From positions 1-35,651 of the forward strand of contig JAFLTP010000029.1 in assembly GCA_022510405.1 (NCBI GenBank): a stretch of 35,651 bases of DNA, written 5' to 3'. Made by a program: the position numbers and the translations under genes. Each line of letters opens with the position of its first letter. Within the stretch, counting starts at the first letter, position 1. The notes beneath the pieces are model-generated. The model saw only the letters and a program-made list of their open reading frames with translations, did no database searches and was not told where the DNA came from. This document shows positions 1 through 7,888 of the stretch, piece after piece. The DNA comes from Muribaculaceae bacterium (GTDB lineage: Bacteria > Bacteroidota > Bacteroidia > Bacteroidales > Muribaculaceae).

Positions 1-36
1 AGCAAAAGATTGTGACAGATTATATATCAGAGATAT

Positions 37-174
37 TTAATCGAAACGGTTTAATATAGGGCAGAAAACGAAGGGTTTAATTGAGGATGGAGAGAAATTG
101 GGGCAAATGGGTTGATTTTGTGAGAGTTATGAAAGGTGAATAAAAAAGGCCGGGAAAAACGAAATGTTTAATTT
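37..174. repeat. Left-end transposase-binding-like repeats (three sites)
   Basis: Three related sites in one orientation: ttaatcgaaacggtttaat at 37-55, gaaaacgaagggtttaatt at 64-82, and a third at 155-173 with core aaaacgaaatgtttaat. They share a CGAA core followed by TTTAAT. The same cores (AAAACGAAATGT and AATCGAAACG) recur in inverted orientation near the right edge. Phage Mu ends carry three such transposase sites with a CGAAA core on each side, so these are inferred to be MuA-binding sites. Spacing is wide and uneven here, as at Mu attL. The exact terminal TG could not be fixed; TG at 11 or 13 are candidates. Confidence 0.6.
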
Positions 175-222
175 GGTTTAATTTTGGTTTACATTCGGGG
201 GTTGAAAGGTTTACATAATCTT

Positions 223-260
223 AGCCGGTGGTAGTAAAAAGTATCACCGGCTTTATTTTT
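223..260 (+). terminator. Rho-independent terminator-like hairpin
   Basis: AGCCGGTG at 223-230 pairs perfectly with CACCGGCT at 245-252, followed by TTATTTTT. It would stop rightward transcripts entering from the host flank or from a short left-end RNA. No coding gene precedes it inside the window. Confidence 0.6.
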
Positions 261-810
261 GCCGTCTGCCGGGGTATGATCGGCATGGAGAGAGCAGAAT
301 GAAGGAATAACAAGGTAACCCGAATGCCGTATCAATAAAGGGATTTAGAGGAATTATATGAATCCAGGCCAATATGGATCAAGAGGAGGTGTGATTGGGA
401 TTTTAAAGGCATTATAGAGGGGTTATAATGGCATTAAAAGGCAAGATGAAGGGCAGCCAGGGGGACTGCCCTATTTTATGCTTAAAACGTCAAATTTTGC
501 TACTGGGGATACAGGTGGAGAGACAAAGTGGGGTTACATTTTTTCAAAACTGGGGTTACACTTTTAGGGTATTTAGGGGGGTAGGTAGAGGGGGTGAAAA
601 ATACCATAATTTTAAAATAGACCCTCAAAAAGGGCGTTTCACATTGAAGAAAAAACCACCACTTTTCAAAGCTCCTCCTTATTAAATAAGGATAAAATCA
701 GTGTTTTAGACTTCCAGAATGGATGTTTTAAGGGGGTAACTCTCGTAAATAGGATTTTATAGAGTCTCAAACAAGCAACACGAAGCTATTTAGAAAGATT
801 TGTAAGATTA
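261..810. other. Left-end non-coding region
   Basis: No convincing gene is seen. It contains a hairpin (GGGCAG at 451-456 with CTGCCC at 466-471, followed by TATTTT), a 15-bp palindrome ccttattaaataagg at 677-691, and a local repeat in which ggggttaca plus a T-rich run occurs near 532 and 559. An 85-codon open frame at 428-685 runs through the first hairpin, is rich in Gly/Lys/Arg and resembles no known protein. The stretch lies between the transposase-site repeats and the end of the lipoprotein gene, so end-structure, a small RNA or leftover sequence are all possible. Confidence 0.4.
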
Positions 811-1461
811 TTATTTCTTCTCTCCTAAGATAAAGGAACCGAGATCTATTCCTTTTCCTTTCCTAATCCCATCATATTTGGATGACTCAGTAACATAATT
901 CACATTTTTTGTGTACGGCATATATTTTTTCTCACTTGTAGCCGGAACCGGACAAATTATTTGGTAGGTTGCAGGAATCTCATAATCTCCATTGTATAAT
1001 GGGTCTATCAAAGGGATGGCAATATTAAAAGAAAAACATTTTATTTGACCATAACTACCATCTTGAGAGTCATAATTGCCTATTACATCATCAACTATGT
1101 CATTATCAATTAGAGCTATTCCTTCTTCATTTGTTGTTCGACTTTGAAGATAAGATGCTACTTCTTTTGCAAAAAGAGTGTCAGTAAGCATTTTATTTTT
1201 AAATTCTTTTACAAGCTTTTGTTTACCTTCTTCGGATGAATGCCATCGTTTATTTTCTCTTTCATAATTGACAAAGAATCTTGCCACATCATTATTGGCC
1301 ATCACGGTAGACTTTAGGTTATCACAAATAATCCTTAATGAATCCACTTGAACCACAGGCGATTCATTATTGATAATTTCGGTTACATCCGGATTCTTCT
1401 TTTCATTATTACAAGCCAGTAAAGGCAGAATAATACTTAGTAAACAAACAGATCTTTTCAT
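811..1461 (-). CDS. Prophage lipoprotein, possible lysogenic-conversion or exclusion factor
   Basis: A 216-residue protein with a classical lipoprotein signal: positively charged start (MKRS), hydrophobic segment, and lipobox LLAC with Cys at residue 17, followed by Asn-Asn-Glu-Lys-Lys. The rest is a soluble, acidic domain that I do not recognise. It lies 28 bases downstream of the repressor gene on the same strand, so it is probably cotranscribed with the repressor and made in the lysogen. Genes in that position are often superinfection-exclusion or host-modifying factors, but nothing in the sequence proves that here. After signal peptidase II cleavage it should be lipid-anchored in the envelope. 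Bacteroides surface-export signals are Lys/Asp/Glu-rich after the Cys, and NNEKK fits only loosely. Confidence 0.75.
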   Translation of the reverse strand: MKRSVCLLSIILPLLACNNEKKNPDVTEIINNESPVVQVDSLRIICDNLKSTVMANNDVARFFVNYERENKRWHSSEEGKQKLVKEFKNKMLTDTLFAKEVASYLQSRTTNEEGIALIDNDIVDDVIGNYDSQDGSYGQIKCFSFNIAIPLIDPLYNGDYEIPATYQIICPVPATSEKKYMPYTKNVNYVTESSKYDGIRKGKGIDLGSFILGEKK

Positions 1462-1489
1462 TTTTTTAGATTGATTTTAAAGTAATTTT

Positions 1490-2128
1490 TTAGAATTTGC
1501 GGGTTAGGCCGACGATACGGCCAATCCGGATGATATCTTCGAATTTCACCTTATAATCTTTATAATCGGGATTATAGGAATGTAGAGTCAGGCTGTCTTT
1601 GCCCTCTTTAGATATTATTTTCAAAACAGCGCCTTCAGTAGTGTCAATAATGCATAGTTTACCTACAACATCTGCATGTCGGTCTTCCTCAATCCTACAA
1701 AATACGGTGTCTCCAGGATGTATATCGGGTAACATAGACTCACCTGATACATCGATAGAGAAATCATAGTTGGCGAATTGTGGCATGAATTCCTTCATTT
1801 CAAATTCATGAGATTCTTCCGCTATCCCGCTCATGAAACCGGCAGCGACAGAAACATCAGCGAGATGTGGCCTATATTCCTTCTCATCCAGTTCTATAAA
1901 ACCCTCCCCGGTAAGCATATAATTCTTGTTGATTACTGTCGGGAAAGCGTTGGCAATCCTTTCCAATATTGATACTGTCAATTTACCATCTCTATTGGCG
2001 AAAGTATCATAAATTTGACTTTTGCCTTTCATATCAATTTTTTCTCCTAATTCTAATTTGGTATGTACTAACCCTTTCTTCCTTAGGAGTTTCCATGCAG
2101 CATTTATTCTCTCAGATAAAGAATCCAT
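1490..2128 (-). CDS. CI/LexA-type phage repressor (HTH plus peptidase S24)
   Basis: A 212-residue lysogeny repressor. The N-terminal part (about 1-75) is an HTH-like DNA-binding domain. The C-terminal part is a LexA/CI-like S24 autoprotease: Ser131 lies in the GESMLPDIHPGD block, Lys170 in GAVLKII, and an Ala-Gly self-cleavage pair in SVAAGF (about 96-97). This architecture suggests induction through RecA-stimulated self-cleavage, unlike the Clp-degraded Mu c repressor. It is divergent from the early operon, and two identical 18-bp operators lie in the 160-bp gap. It is the functional counterpart of Mu c. The assignment to a self-cleaving repressor is strong; the binding sites are inferred. 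Confidence 0.9.
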   Translation of the reverse strand: MDSLSERINAAWKLLRKKGLVHTKLELGEKIDMKGKSQIYDTFANRDGKLTVSILERIANAFPTVINKNYMLTGEGFIELDEKEYRPHLADVSVAAGFMSGIAEESHEFEMKEFMPQFANYDFSIDVSGESMLPDIHPGDTVFCRIEEDRHADVVGKLCIIDTTEGAVLKIISKEGKDSLTLHSYNPDYKDYKVKFEDIIRIGRIVGLTRKF

Positions 2129-2168
2129 TCAAAAGGTTTTAATGTGAATTTGTTAAAAAATGATAATA

Positions 2169-2214
2169 CGTGTGATTTTTCTCACGAAATATTTGTCGTG
2201 TGATTTTTCTCACG
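2169..2214. promoter_or_regulatory. Tandem operators for the repressor
   Basis: The 18-mer cgtgtgatttttctcacg occurs twice, at 2169-2186 and 2197-2214, 28 bp apart start to start. Each copy is an imperfect palindrome (CGTG at one end, CACG at the other). The second copy sits exactly between the -33 and -7 boxes of the early promoter. Repressor bound there would block RNA polymerase directly. Confidence 0.75.
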
Positions 2215-2223
2215 TTATCTTTG
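2192..2223 (+). promoter_or_regulatory. Early promoter (Bacteroidetes -33/-7 type)
   Basis: TTTG at 2192-2195, a 20-bp spacer, then TATCTTTG at 2216-2223. This is an exact match to the Bacteroides primary-sigma consensus TTTG-N19-21-TAnnTTTG. It points rightward into the early/transposition operon that starts at 2289. The spacer is filled by the second operator copy. Confidence 0.8.
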
Positions 2224-2288
2224 CAACAAATTCAGCAATGAATAACGCCCAAAAATAATAAAAAAGGGCGAGAAAGGCAATAAGAGAC

Positions 2289-2537
2289 ATGAATAAGGAA
2301 ACCAATGAGGTTAAAAGGAACTCCGAGGAGCGGTTAAGTGTAGCATTGAGGCAGTTGAGTCAGACCTTGGTGCGAAACCTGGAGGATCTGGCGGTAGTGC
2401 TTGACGGCTATGAGGTGACGCATACTGTGAAAGAGATGGAAGACTCGAATGAATACGGGGCATTGGTGGCCGGCTATTTCGGGATCAATGAATTGATCAA
2501 GGATATAAACAAAGCAATAAATCGGGAAAGAAAATGA
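2289..2537 (+). CDS. First early-operon protein, function unknown
   Basis: An 82-residue, mostly helical, charged protein without cysteines, signal peptide or membrane helix. It is the first gene behind the early promoter and overlaps the next gene by four bases (ATGA). Mu encodes the small regulator Ner at this place, but no clear helix-turn-helix is visible here, so I do not call it Ner. A role in early regulation or in assisting transposition is plausible from position only. Confidence 0.7.
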   Translation: MNKETNEVKRNSEERLSVALRQLSQTLVRNLEDLAVVLDGYEVTHTVKEMEDSNEYGALVAGYFGINELIKDINKAINRERK

Positions 2538-2899
2538 AAAAGTGGATTAAAGTGAGCAAGAAGGACCGGGATGTCTTGAAGAAGATCTTCAAGGTGACGG
2601 AGAGGACAGTTTTCAACGCCCTGGGGGTTGTGGACGAGAACAATGAACTTCACAAGCGGATCCGAAAGGCAGCCCTGGAACATGGAGGCGTATGGGTGAC
2701 AGAGTTACCGGTTTTCGAGACGATTCATCTTGCAGACGGGACAATGAGGCAGGAGTTTGCCAACGGAGCGGTAGTGGAATTTTACCGGAAAGATGGCTCC
2801 GGGAAGGTATTTTTCAAAGGTAAAGAGGTAAGCAGGTATGAAGAAGTCAACGTCCCGATGATCTTTGGGATCCAGGCGGAGGCATCGGCATTAAGATAA
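2534..2899 (+). CDS. Early protein with probable N-terminal HTH
   Basis: A 121-residue basic protein. Residues about 7-45 (SKKDRDVLKKIFKVTERTVF and the following helix) look like a helix-turn-helix, with a recognition-helix-like TERTVFNAL. Residues about 50-121 form a beta-rich segment (FETIHLADGTMRQEF, VVEFYRKDGSGKVFFKG). It overlaps the preceding gene by four bases and precedes MuA by 19 bases. It may be an early DNA-binding regulator, the best positional candidate for a Ner-like function. The HTH is read by eye and no family is recognised with certainty. Confidence 0.7.
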   Translation: MKKWIKVSKKDRDVLKKIFKVTERTVFNALGVVDENNELHKRIRKAALEHGGVWVTELPVFETIHLADGTMRQEFANGAVVEFYRKDGSGKVFFKGKEVSRYEEVNVPMIFGIQAEASALR

Positions 2900-2918
2900 A
2901 AAGAAGGAGGAAAGGAGT

Positions 2919-4928
2919 ATGGAATATTACGGTAACAGGCTATGCATATCGATGCGGGATCTTGTAGACGGTGGTATCATGACCGAGCCGAACTACAAGG
3001 CGATGGCATCTCGAGGACGCTTTGATGTTGTAAGACGAGGCGGAGGAGCCGCCGGCTCTTATGCCCTTGTTGCCGTAGACAGTTTGCCGGAACGTTACAG
3101 GGCGAAGGTTGATGAAGTTTATCCCGGAGGGACAGAGATGAAACTGCAAGGTTGGATCAAGAGTAATTATGAGTTGGATCCGGGAGCCACAGCATACTTC
3201 TTTTCTCCAGAGAAATGTGGCATCCAGTTGACTGCAGAAAAGGCAAAGGAATATTCGGTGAACGCATCGGTGCTCAACACCTGCATAAAACTGTATGACA
3301 GTGCCTATGCCTCTCATAAAATGTTTGGGGGCAAATACAACTGGGAGATGATGGCAGATACAATTTCGATTTTAAGAAAAGAATTCGGCCACACTTTACC
3401 AGCCTCCACCCTACGATTCCGGAAGAAGGTAAACGAATACAAGGCAAAAGGATACGAGTGTCTGATCAGCGGTAAGTTCGGTAACCAGAGTGCAAGGAAA
3501 GTGGATCTTAGGATAGAGAGATTACTCCTCAGCTTAGCCATCCAGACTTACAAGCCCTGGAACACCAATGTACTCGAGCAATACAACATGTTTGTGACGG
3601 GTGAGCTTGACGTGTGGGATTATGAAACCGGGGCACTCTTCAACGCCGATGAATTCATTGACAAGAACGGTGATCCCATCACCCTTAGCGAGGCTACGAT
3701 CAACAATTACCTGAACAAACCCAAGAACCGGCTATTGATAGATCACAAGTTGATGGGATACACAACCTTCACTCATGAGGTGGCTCCTCATATGCACAGG
3801 AACAGACCTGAGTTTTCATTATCAAAGGTTTCCTTTGATGACCGTGACCTGCCGAGGAAGCTGAAAGACAGCAAGCAGAGACCAAAGGCTTATTATGCAT
3901 ACGATGTGGCGAGCGACTGTTGCATAGGCTATGCATATAACCGGGGGAAGAATGTGGATCTGGTGGTGGATATGTTCCGGAATATGTTCCGACTGCTTGA
4001 CCGAAACGGCTGGGGATGTCCTGCAGAGGTTGAAGTAGAGAACCATTTGATGAGCCAATGGAAGGATTCTTTCCTGAGAGCAGGAGTCATGTTCCCATTT
4101 GTGAGGTTCTGCGCACCGATGAACTCCCAGGAGAAACATGCCGAGCATAAGAACCGGAGCAAAAAGATAAGCATAGAACACAAGAACCATGTAGGGATCG
4201 GGAGGTTCTATGCCAAGAGCAGACAATACCGGACAGAGAATGTGAAGGTATTTGATGAGTTGAACAATACGTATGTGGATAAAGAATATTACAGTTGGGA
4301 TGAGCTGATCGCAGATGATATGAAGGACATACGCGAATATAATCATGCCCTTCACCCAAACCAGAAGAAATATCCCGGGATGACGAGATGGGATGTGCTT
4401 GTGGCTAACATCAACCCGACCCTCCAGCCCCTTGACAAGGCTACGATAGCCAGATTTGTCGGAGAAAAGGTAAGCACAACGATCAGAAGAAATTCCTATT
4501 GCCGGGTATGTGGGGAAGACTGGTGGCTGAGCAAGGTAGAAGCCATAGAACATCTTGCACCGAACGATTATAAGGTGGACGCCTATTACCTCACTGATGA
4601 AGCCGGGAAAATAACCGACATGTACATCTATCAGAATGACCTTTATATAGACAAGCTTGAAAACATAGGCACCTTCAACACTGCGAAGGCAGAGCAGACC
4701 GAAGAGGATGAAAGGATTTTCCTTGAGCAGCGTAAAAAGATTGCCCATTTCCAGAAGTATATAGAAGAACGCGCTATCGAAAGGGTTGGAATCACGGAAA
4801 AGGTCACTGAAGAGATTCCGGAGGATATGGAAGATGTGATAGAGATTGAGACTATTGCTCCGGACACAATGGAAGAGGAAGAATATGAATTTATCGACTT
4901 TGCAGAAAGGGGTAAAAGAGCCATTTAG
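2919..4928 (+). CDS. MuA-type DDE transposase
   Basis: A 669-residue transposase, very close to Mu MuA in length (663). It cuts the phage ends and joins them to target DNA for integration and replicative transposition. The N-terminal domain (about 1-70, containing SMRDLVDGG, MASRGRF and LPERYRAKV) matches the MuA DNA-binding region that recognises end or enhancer sites. The catalytic core runs from about 320 to 440: Asp329 in AYYAYDVAS, then Glu374 in VEVENHLM at the place of the second Asp, and Glu409 in SQEKHAEHKN at the usual K-x-x-E spacing. The tail (about 590-669) is highly acidic and would contact MuB. A purine-rich ribosome-site-like stretch precedes the start. The apparent Asp-to-Glu change at the second catalytic position is unusual. 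Confidence 0.95.
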   Translation: MEYYGNRLCISMRDLVDGGIMTEPNYKAMASRGRFDVVRRGGGAAGSYALVAVDSLPERYRAKVDEVYPGGTEMKLQGWIKSNYELDPGATAYFFSPEKCGIQLTAEKAKEYSVNASVLNTCIKLYDSAYASHKMFGGKYNWEMMADTISILRKEFGHTLPASTLRFRKKVNEYKAKGYECLISGKFGNQSARKVDLRIERLLLSLAIQTYKPWNTNVLEQYNMFVTGELDVWDYETGALFNADEFIDKNGDPITLSEATINNYLNKPKNRLLIDHKLMGYTTFTHEVAPHMHRNRPEFSLSKVSFDDRDLPRKLKDSKQRPKAYYAYDVASDCCIGYAYNRGKNVDLVVDMFRNMFRLLDRNGWGCPAEVEVENHLMSQWKDSFLRAGVMFPFVRFCAPMNSQEKHAEHKNRSKKISIEHKNHVGIGRFYAKSRQYRTENVKVFDELNNTYVDKEYYSWDELIADDMKDIREYNHALHPNQKKYPGMTRWDVLVANINPTLQPLDKATIARFVGEKVSTTIRRNSYCRVCGEDWWLSKVEAIEHLAPNDYKVDAYYLTDEAGKITDMYIYQNDLYIDKLENIGTFNTAKAEQTEEDERIFLEQRKKIAHFQKYIEERAIERVGITEKVTEEIPEDMEDVIEIETIAPDTMEEEEYEFIDFAERGKRAI

Positions 4929-4953
4929 AACGATATTAAAATACTGTTAGAAT

Positions 4954-5826
4954 ATGATTACAACAGAAATAAAAAACAAGATCTTAGACGCAGTAAGGGC
5001 CAACCGGGCCAACTATCCGAGCGACGCGAAACATGCAGCCTCCCTGGGAATAACGACCTCTGTGTACAGTGCCGTGAAAAACGGGCAGACAGAAAGGGTG
5101 CTCAGCGATGCCAACTGGATCAGCATAGCAAGGAAACTTGGAGTAAGCCTGAGGGGCGAGATAGAATGGAAGACAGCCAAGACACCTACCTTCCAGTTTA
5201 TCACGGCTCAGCTGGAAGCGTGCCAGGGGAGCAGCATCAGCGCCATCATGTGTGACCTCCCTAACATCGGGAAGACCTTCACTGCGAGACATTATGTAAA
5301 GACGCATCCGAACGCGATTTATGTGGACTGCTCCCAGGTGAAGACCAAGCTTAAACTTGTGAGGAAGATAGCCGGTGAATTCGGTGTGGATTCCAAAGGT
5401 AAATATTCTGACGTGTATGAAGACCTGGTCTATTACCTGCGCTCCATAGACAATCCTCTGATCATCCTTGACGAGGCGGGAGACCTGCAGTATGAAGCCT
5501 TCCTTGAACTCAAGGCACTGTGGAACGCCACCGAGAGGTGTTGCGCCTGGTATATGATGGGAGCCGACGGACTTAAAGAGAAGATCAACCGGAGCATCGA
5601 ATGCAAGAAGGTGGGCTACACCGAGATGCTCAGCAGGTATGGCGACCGTTACAGCAAGGTCACCCCGGATGATGGCAAAGAGCGTCAGAGATTTCTGATG
5701 GAGCAGGCACGGATCGTAGCGAAACTGAATGCACCTGAAGGGACAGATGCCGGGGAGATAGCGAGAAGATCAGCAGGAGGATTGAGAAGGGTTTATACCG
5801 AGATAGAAAAACTTAAAAGGGTATGA
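4954..5826 (+). CDS. MuB-type AAA+ ATPase, transposition target selector
   Basis: A 290-residue ATPase that binds target DNA, activates MuA and provides target immunity. The N-terminal 70 residues contain a lambda-repressor-like HTH (DAKHAASLGITTSVYSAVKN), as in MuB. The ATPase has a Walker A-like loop DLPNIGKT at 101-108, which lacks the usual first Gly, and Walker B PLIILDEA ending at Asp173-Glu174. The C-terminal part (about 225-290) is the small helical domain. It follows MuA by 25 bases, so the operon order is the same as in Mu. Confidence 0.93.
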   Translation: MITTEIKNKILDAVRANRANYPSDAKHAASLGITTSVYSAVKNGQTERVLSDANWISIARKLGVSLRGEIEWKTAKTPTFQFITAQLEACQGSSISAIMCDLPNIGKTFTARHYVKTHPNAIYVDCSQVKTKLKLVRKIAGEFGVDSKGKYSDVYEDLVYYLRSIDNPLIILDEAGDLQYEAFLELKALWNATERCCAWYMMGADGLKEKINRSIECKKVGYTEMLSRYGDRYSKVTPDDGKERQRFLMEQARIVAKLNAPEGTDAGEIARRSAGGLRRVYTEIEKLKRV

Positions 5827-5829
5827 TTG

Positions 5830-6456
5830 ATGGCGAAGCGAGCATACAGTCCGAAAGAGGTGATGTCGAAGAGTTACAAGACATTGCCTTGGAGCGAAAG
5901 ATGGAGCGGACCATTCGGTTTTCCTACAGTGAACGAGAAGTGGTTTATCAGCGGAGCATCAGCGGGAGGGAAAAGCAGCTTTGTGATGCAACTCTCCAAG
6001 GAACTTACTAATTACGGGATGGTGCTTTACTGCTCATATGAAGAAGGGGTTAGCCAAAGTTTCAAGAACCGTATGGAGATGTTCAGGATGAACGAGGTGC
6101 AAGGGAAGTTCCGGGTAATTACGGAGGATACATTCGAGGATCTGATGAGCAGGCTTGCCAAACCCAAGAGCGCACATTTTGTGATAGTGGACAGTTTTCA
6201 AGTGGCCGAGTGGACATACGATCAGGTAAAGAAAATCACACAGCGCTTTCCTGCGAAGAGTTTCATTTTTGTTTCCCAGGAATACAAGGGTCAACCGATG
6301 GGGAAAGCAGCCATGCGTCTGAAGTATCTATGTGGAGTCAAGGTAAGAGTGTTGGGTTACAAGGCTTTCTGCCAAGGCAGATTCACAGAAGATCCGGGGA
6401 GTTATTATCCGGTATGGGAAGAAGGGATCATCAGGACTTCTAACACCCTGGGGTAA
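5830..6456 (+). CDS. RecA/RadA-like P-loop ATPase
   Basis: A 208-residue single-domain ATPase. Walker A GASAGGKSS is at about 42-50, followed by a helix and strand, then YCSYEEG with probable catalytic Glu71/72, and Walker B HFVIVDSF ending at Asp121. The fold is like the RecA/DnaB/RadA core without extra domains. It starts three bases after the MuB stop; the ATG at 5830 is preferred to an in-frame TTG at 5827. Mu has no equivalent here, so it may help replication or target handling during transposition. That role is inferred from its position. Confidence 0.8.
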   Translation: MAKRAYSPKEVMSKSYKTLPWSERWSGPFGFPTVNEKWFISGASAGGKSSFVMQLSKELTNYGMVLYCSYEEGVSQSFKNRMEMFRMNEVQGKFRVITEDTFEDLMSRLAKPKSAHFVIVDSFQVAEWTYDQVKKITQRFPAKSFIFVSQEYKGQPMGKAAMRLKYLCGVKVRVLGYKAFCQGRFTEDPGSYYPVWEEGIIRTSNTLG

Positions 6457-6488
6457 AATGAAATTATAACCGATAAAGATTTAACGAC

Positions 6489-6980
6489 ATGAAACAGCAG
6501 GTGACGAATTTTGGAAGATTTTATTCAGCCTTCCGGAAACTTAAGATGTATGGAGATCCGGAAGAGACCAAACGCGAATTAGTGCTGCAGTATACCAACG
6601 GAAGGACTGAATCATTGAAAGAGATGAGCCGGAACGAATACATCTCCCTATGCGTCTCCCTCGAAGAGATGAACGGGAGTCGCGACGAGTTGAAACGACG
6701 GCGGAGCATAGTGCTTAAACTGATGCAGGAACTTGGGGTGGACACGACAGACTGGGCGCAGATCAACGACTTCTGCCGGCATCCGAAGATATCGGGGAAG
6801 ATATTCCGGGACCTGAGCATCGAAGAATTGATAGGACTGGCGACAAAACTTCGAGGAATCAAGAGAAAAGGTTGGCAACGACAGGAGCAGGGAAACGGGC
6901 AACAGGAAAGCGGCATGCAGTCGCAGCGAGTATTCTATCTAATGGATCTTAACGGATTCTGCAATATAAACCTTAACTGA
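6489..6980 (+). CDS. GemA/gp16-like regulatory protein (DUF1018)
   Basis: A 163-residue protein whose middle resembles the Mu GemA (gp16) family. The visible signature is the VLKLMQELGVD segment, then a short helix, then SGKIFRDLSIEELIGLATKLRGI. In Mu the protein modulates host gene expression and DNA supercoiling early in infection. It comes after the ATPases in the early operon, and Gam follows after one small gene. The C-terminal 30 residues are Gln/Gly-rich and poorly conserved. The family call rests on motif memory, not on a search. Confidence 0.7.
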   Translation: MKQQVTNFGRFYSAFRKLKMYGDPEETKRELVLQYTNGRTESLKEMSRNEYISLCVSLEEMNGSRDELKRRRSIVLKLMQELGVDTTDWAQINDFCRHPKISGKIFRDLSIEELIGLATKLRGIKRKGWQRQEQGNGQQESGMQSQRVFYLMDLNGFCNINLN

Positions 6981-6981
6981 G

Positions 6982-7146
6982 ATGAAAAAAATATTGAACC
7001 AGATCAAGAATTACATCCAGCTCCATACCTCAGAGATGGAAAATGAAGAATACATAGAAGTGATGAGAGAAATATCGAATTGGGCCAATAATGAGGCTGA
7101 CCTTATCGAATACAGGAAAGATAATGTGGAAGGATGCAATTTTTAA
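6982..7146 (+). CDS. Small early protein (54 residues)
   Basis: A short frame starting one base after the stop of the GemA-like gene and ending 29 bases before the Gam start. The product begins MKKILNQIKNYIQLH, continues with an acidic helical stretch, and ends DNVEGCNF. Tight packing in the operon and a start typical of Bacteroides genes support it. No function is recognised. Confidence 0.6.
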   Translation: MKKILNQIKNYIQLHTSEMENEEYIEVMREISNWANNEADLIEYRKDNVEGCNF

Positions 7147-7175
7147 TCACAAAAAATCAAATTAAACAACAAATC

Positions 7176-7694
7176 ATGGCAAGACAGAAGAAAACCATCA
7201 TCAGCGGCGTAAGCAAAGATGCAGCCGAGGAAGCGTTTGCCAACTATGCCAAGGCAAGTGCAGAACATTCCAAGATCACGGCGGAGATAGAACTAAAATG
7301 TGCTCAGATCCGCGAGAAGTATCAGGACAAATTATCAAACCTTCAGGAGGAGAAAGAGAAGAGTTTTGATACCCTACAGGCATTTGCCCTGGAGAATCAG
7401 GATGAACTTTTCAGCAGGAAGAAGAGCCTTGAGATGGTGCACGGAACCATAGGATTCAGAACCGGCACGCCAAAACTTAAAACCTTAAAGGGTTTTACAT
7501 GGGCAAGTGCATTACAGCTTGTAAAGGAATTCCTTCCAAGCCATATCCGTATATCGGAGGAGATTGCCAAAGATAAACTGCTTGCCGACCGTGATGACGA
7601 GAAGGTGTCTGCAAATCTTTCACGTTGCGGAATTTCCGTTGTGCAGGAAGAATCGTTTTTTGTTGAACCCAAAAAAGAAGAGGGTGCGGCATGA
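7176..7694 (+). CDS. gam: Host-nuclease inhibitor Gam
   Basis: From the ATG at 7176 (MARQKKTIIS) the product has 172 residues, nearly the length of Mu Gam (174). An upstream in-frame ATG at 7134 would overlap the preceding small gene and is less likely. The Gam pattern is visible: a long N-terminal coiled coil (about 12-75) that continues into the GTIGFRTGTPKLKTLKGFTW strand region typical of the family. Gam is a Ku-like protein that binds DNA ends and protects phage DNA from RecBCD/AddAB-type nucleases. The next gene starts inside its stop codon (ATGA). Confidence 0.9.
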   Translation: MARQKKTIISGVSKDAAEEAFANYAKASAEHSKITAEIELKCAQIREKYQDKLSNLQEEKEKSFDTLQAFALENQDELFSRKKSLEMVHGTIGFRTGTPKLKTLKGFTWASALQLVKEFLPSHIRISEEIAKDKLLADRDDEKVSANLSRCGISVVQEESFFVEPKKEEGAA

Positions 7695-7885
7695 AAAAAG
7701 AGTTGACACGTCCTCCCAAGATTGCACTCTGCAGGGTCTGTAAAGGCACCGGCAGAATGCAGGGAGACACCCCGGACGAGATACATCCTTGTCTTCAATG
7801 TGAAGGCAGCGGAAGAGTAACAGTAAGTTGCGAGATGACATTAGACATAAGGCCGTACACACCAAAAACCCATAAAACACTGTAA
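7691..7885 (+). CDS. DnaJ-type zinc-finger mini-protein
   Basis: 64 residues with two CxxCxG motifs, CRVCKGTG and CLQCEGSG, spaced as in one zinc-binding unit of the DnaJ cysteine-rich domain. There is no J domain. It overlaps the Gam stop by four bases, indicating translational coupling. It should bind one zinc ion; the partner is unknown. Similar mini-proteins are common in phage early regions. Confidence 0.8.
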   Translation: MKKELTRPPKIALCRVCKGTGRMQGDTPDEIHPCLQCEGSGRVTVSCEMTLDIRPYTPKTHKTL

Positions 7886-7888
7886 AGG

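Noticed and set aside
1..30. Exact left end and target duplication
   Set aside because: TG at 11 and 13 and CA at 35604-35605 are candidates, but no matching 5-bp duplication pairs them, so no att site is claimed.
428..685. 85-codon open frame in the left end
   Set aside because: It runs through a terminator-like hairpin, has low-complexity basic composition and resembles nothing. Reported as non-coding.
3822..4748. 308-codon frame antisense to the transposase
   Set aside because: It is entirely inside the well-supported transposase gene; a shadow of its codon pattern.
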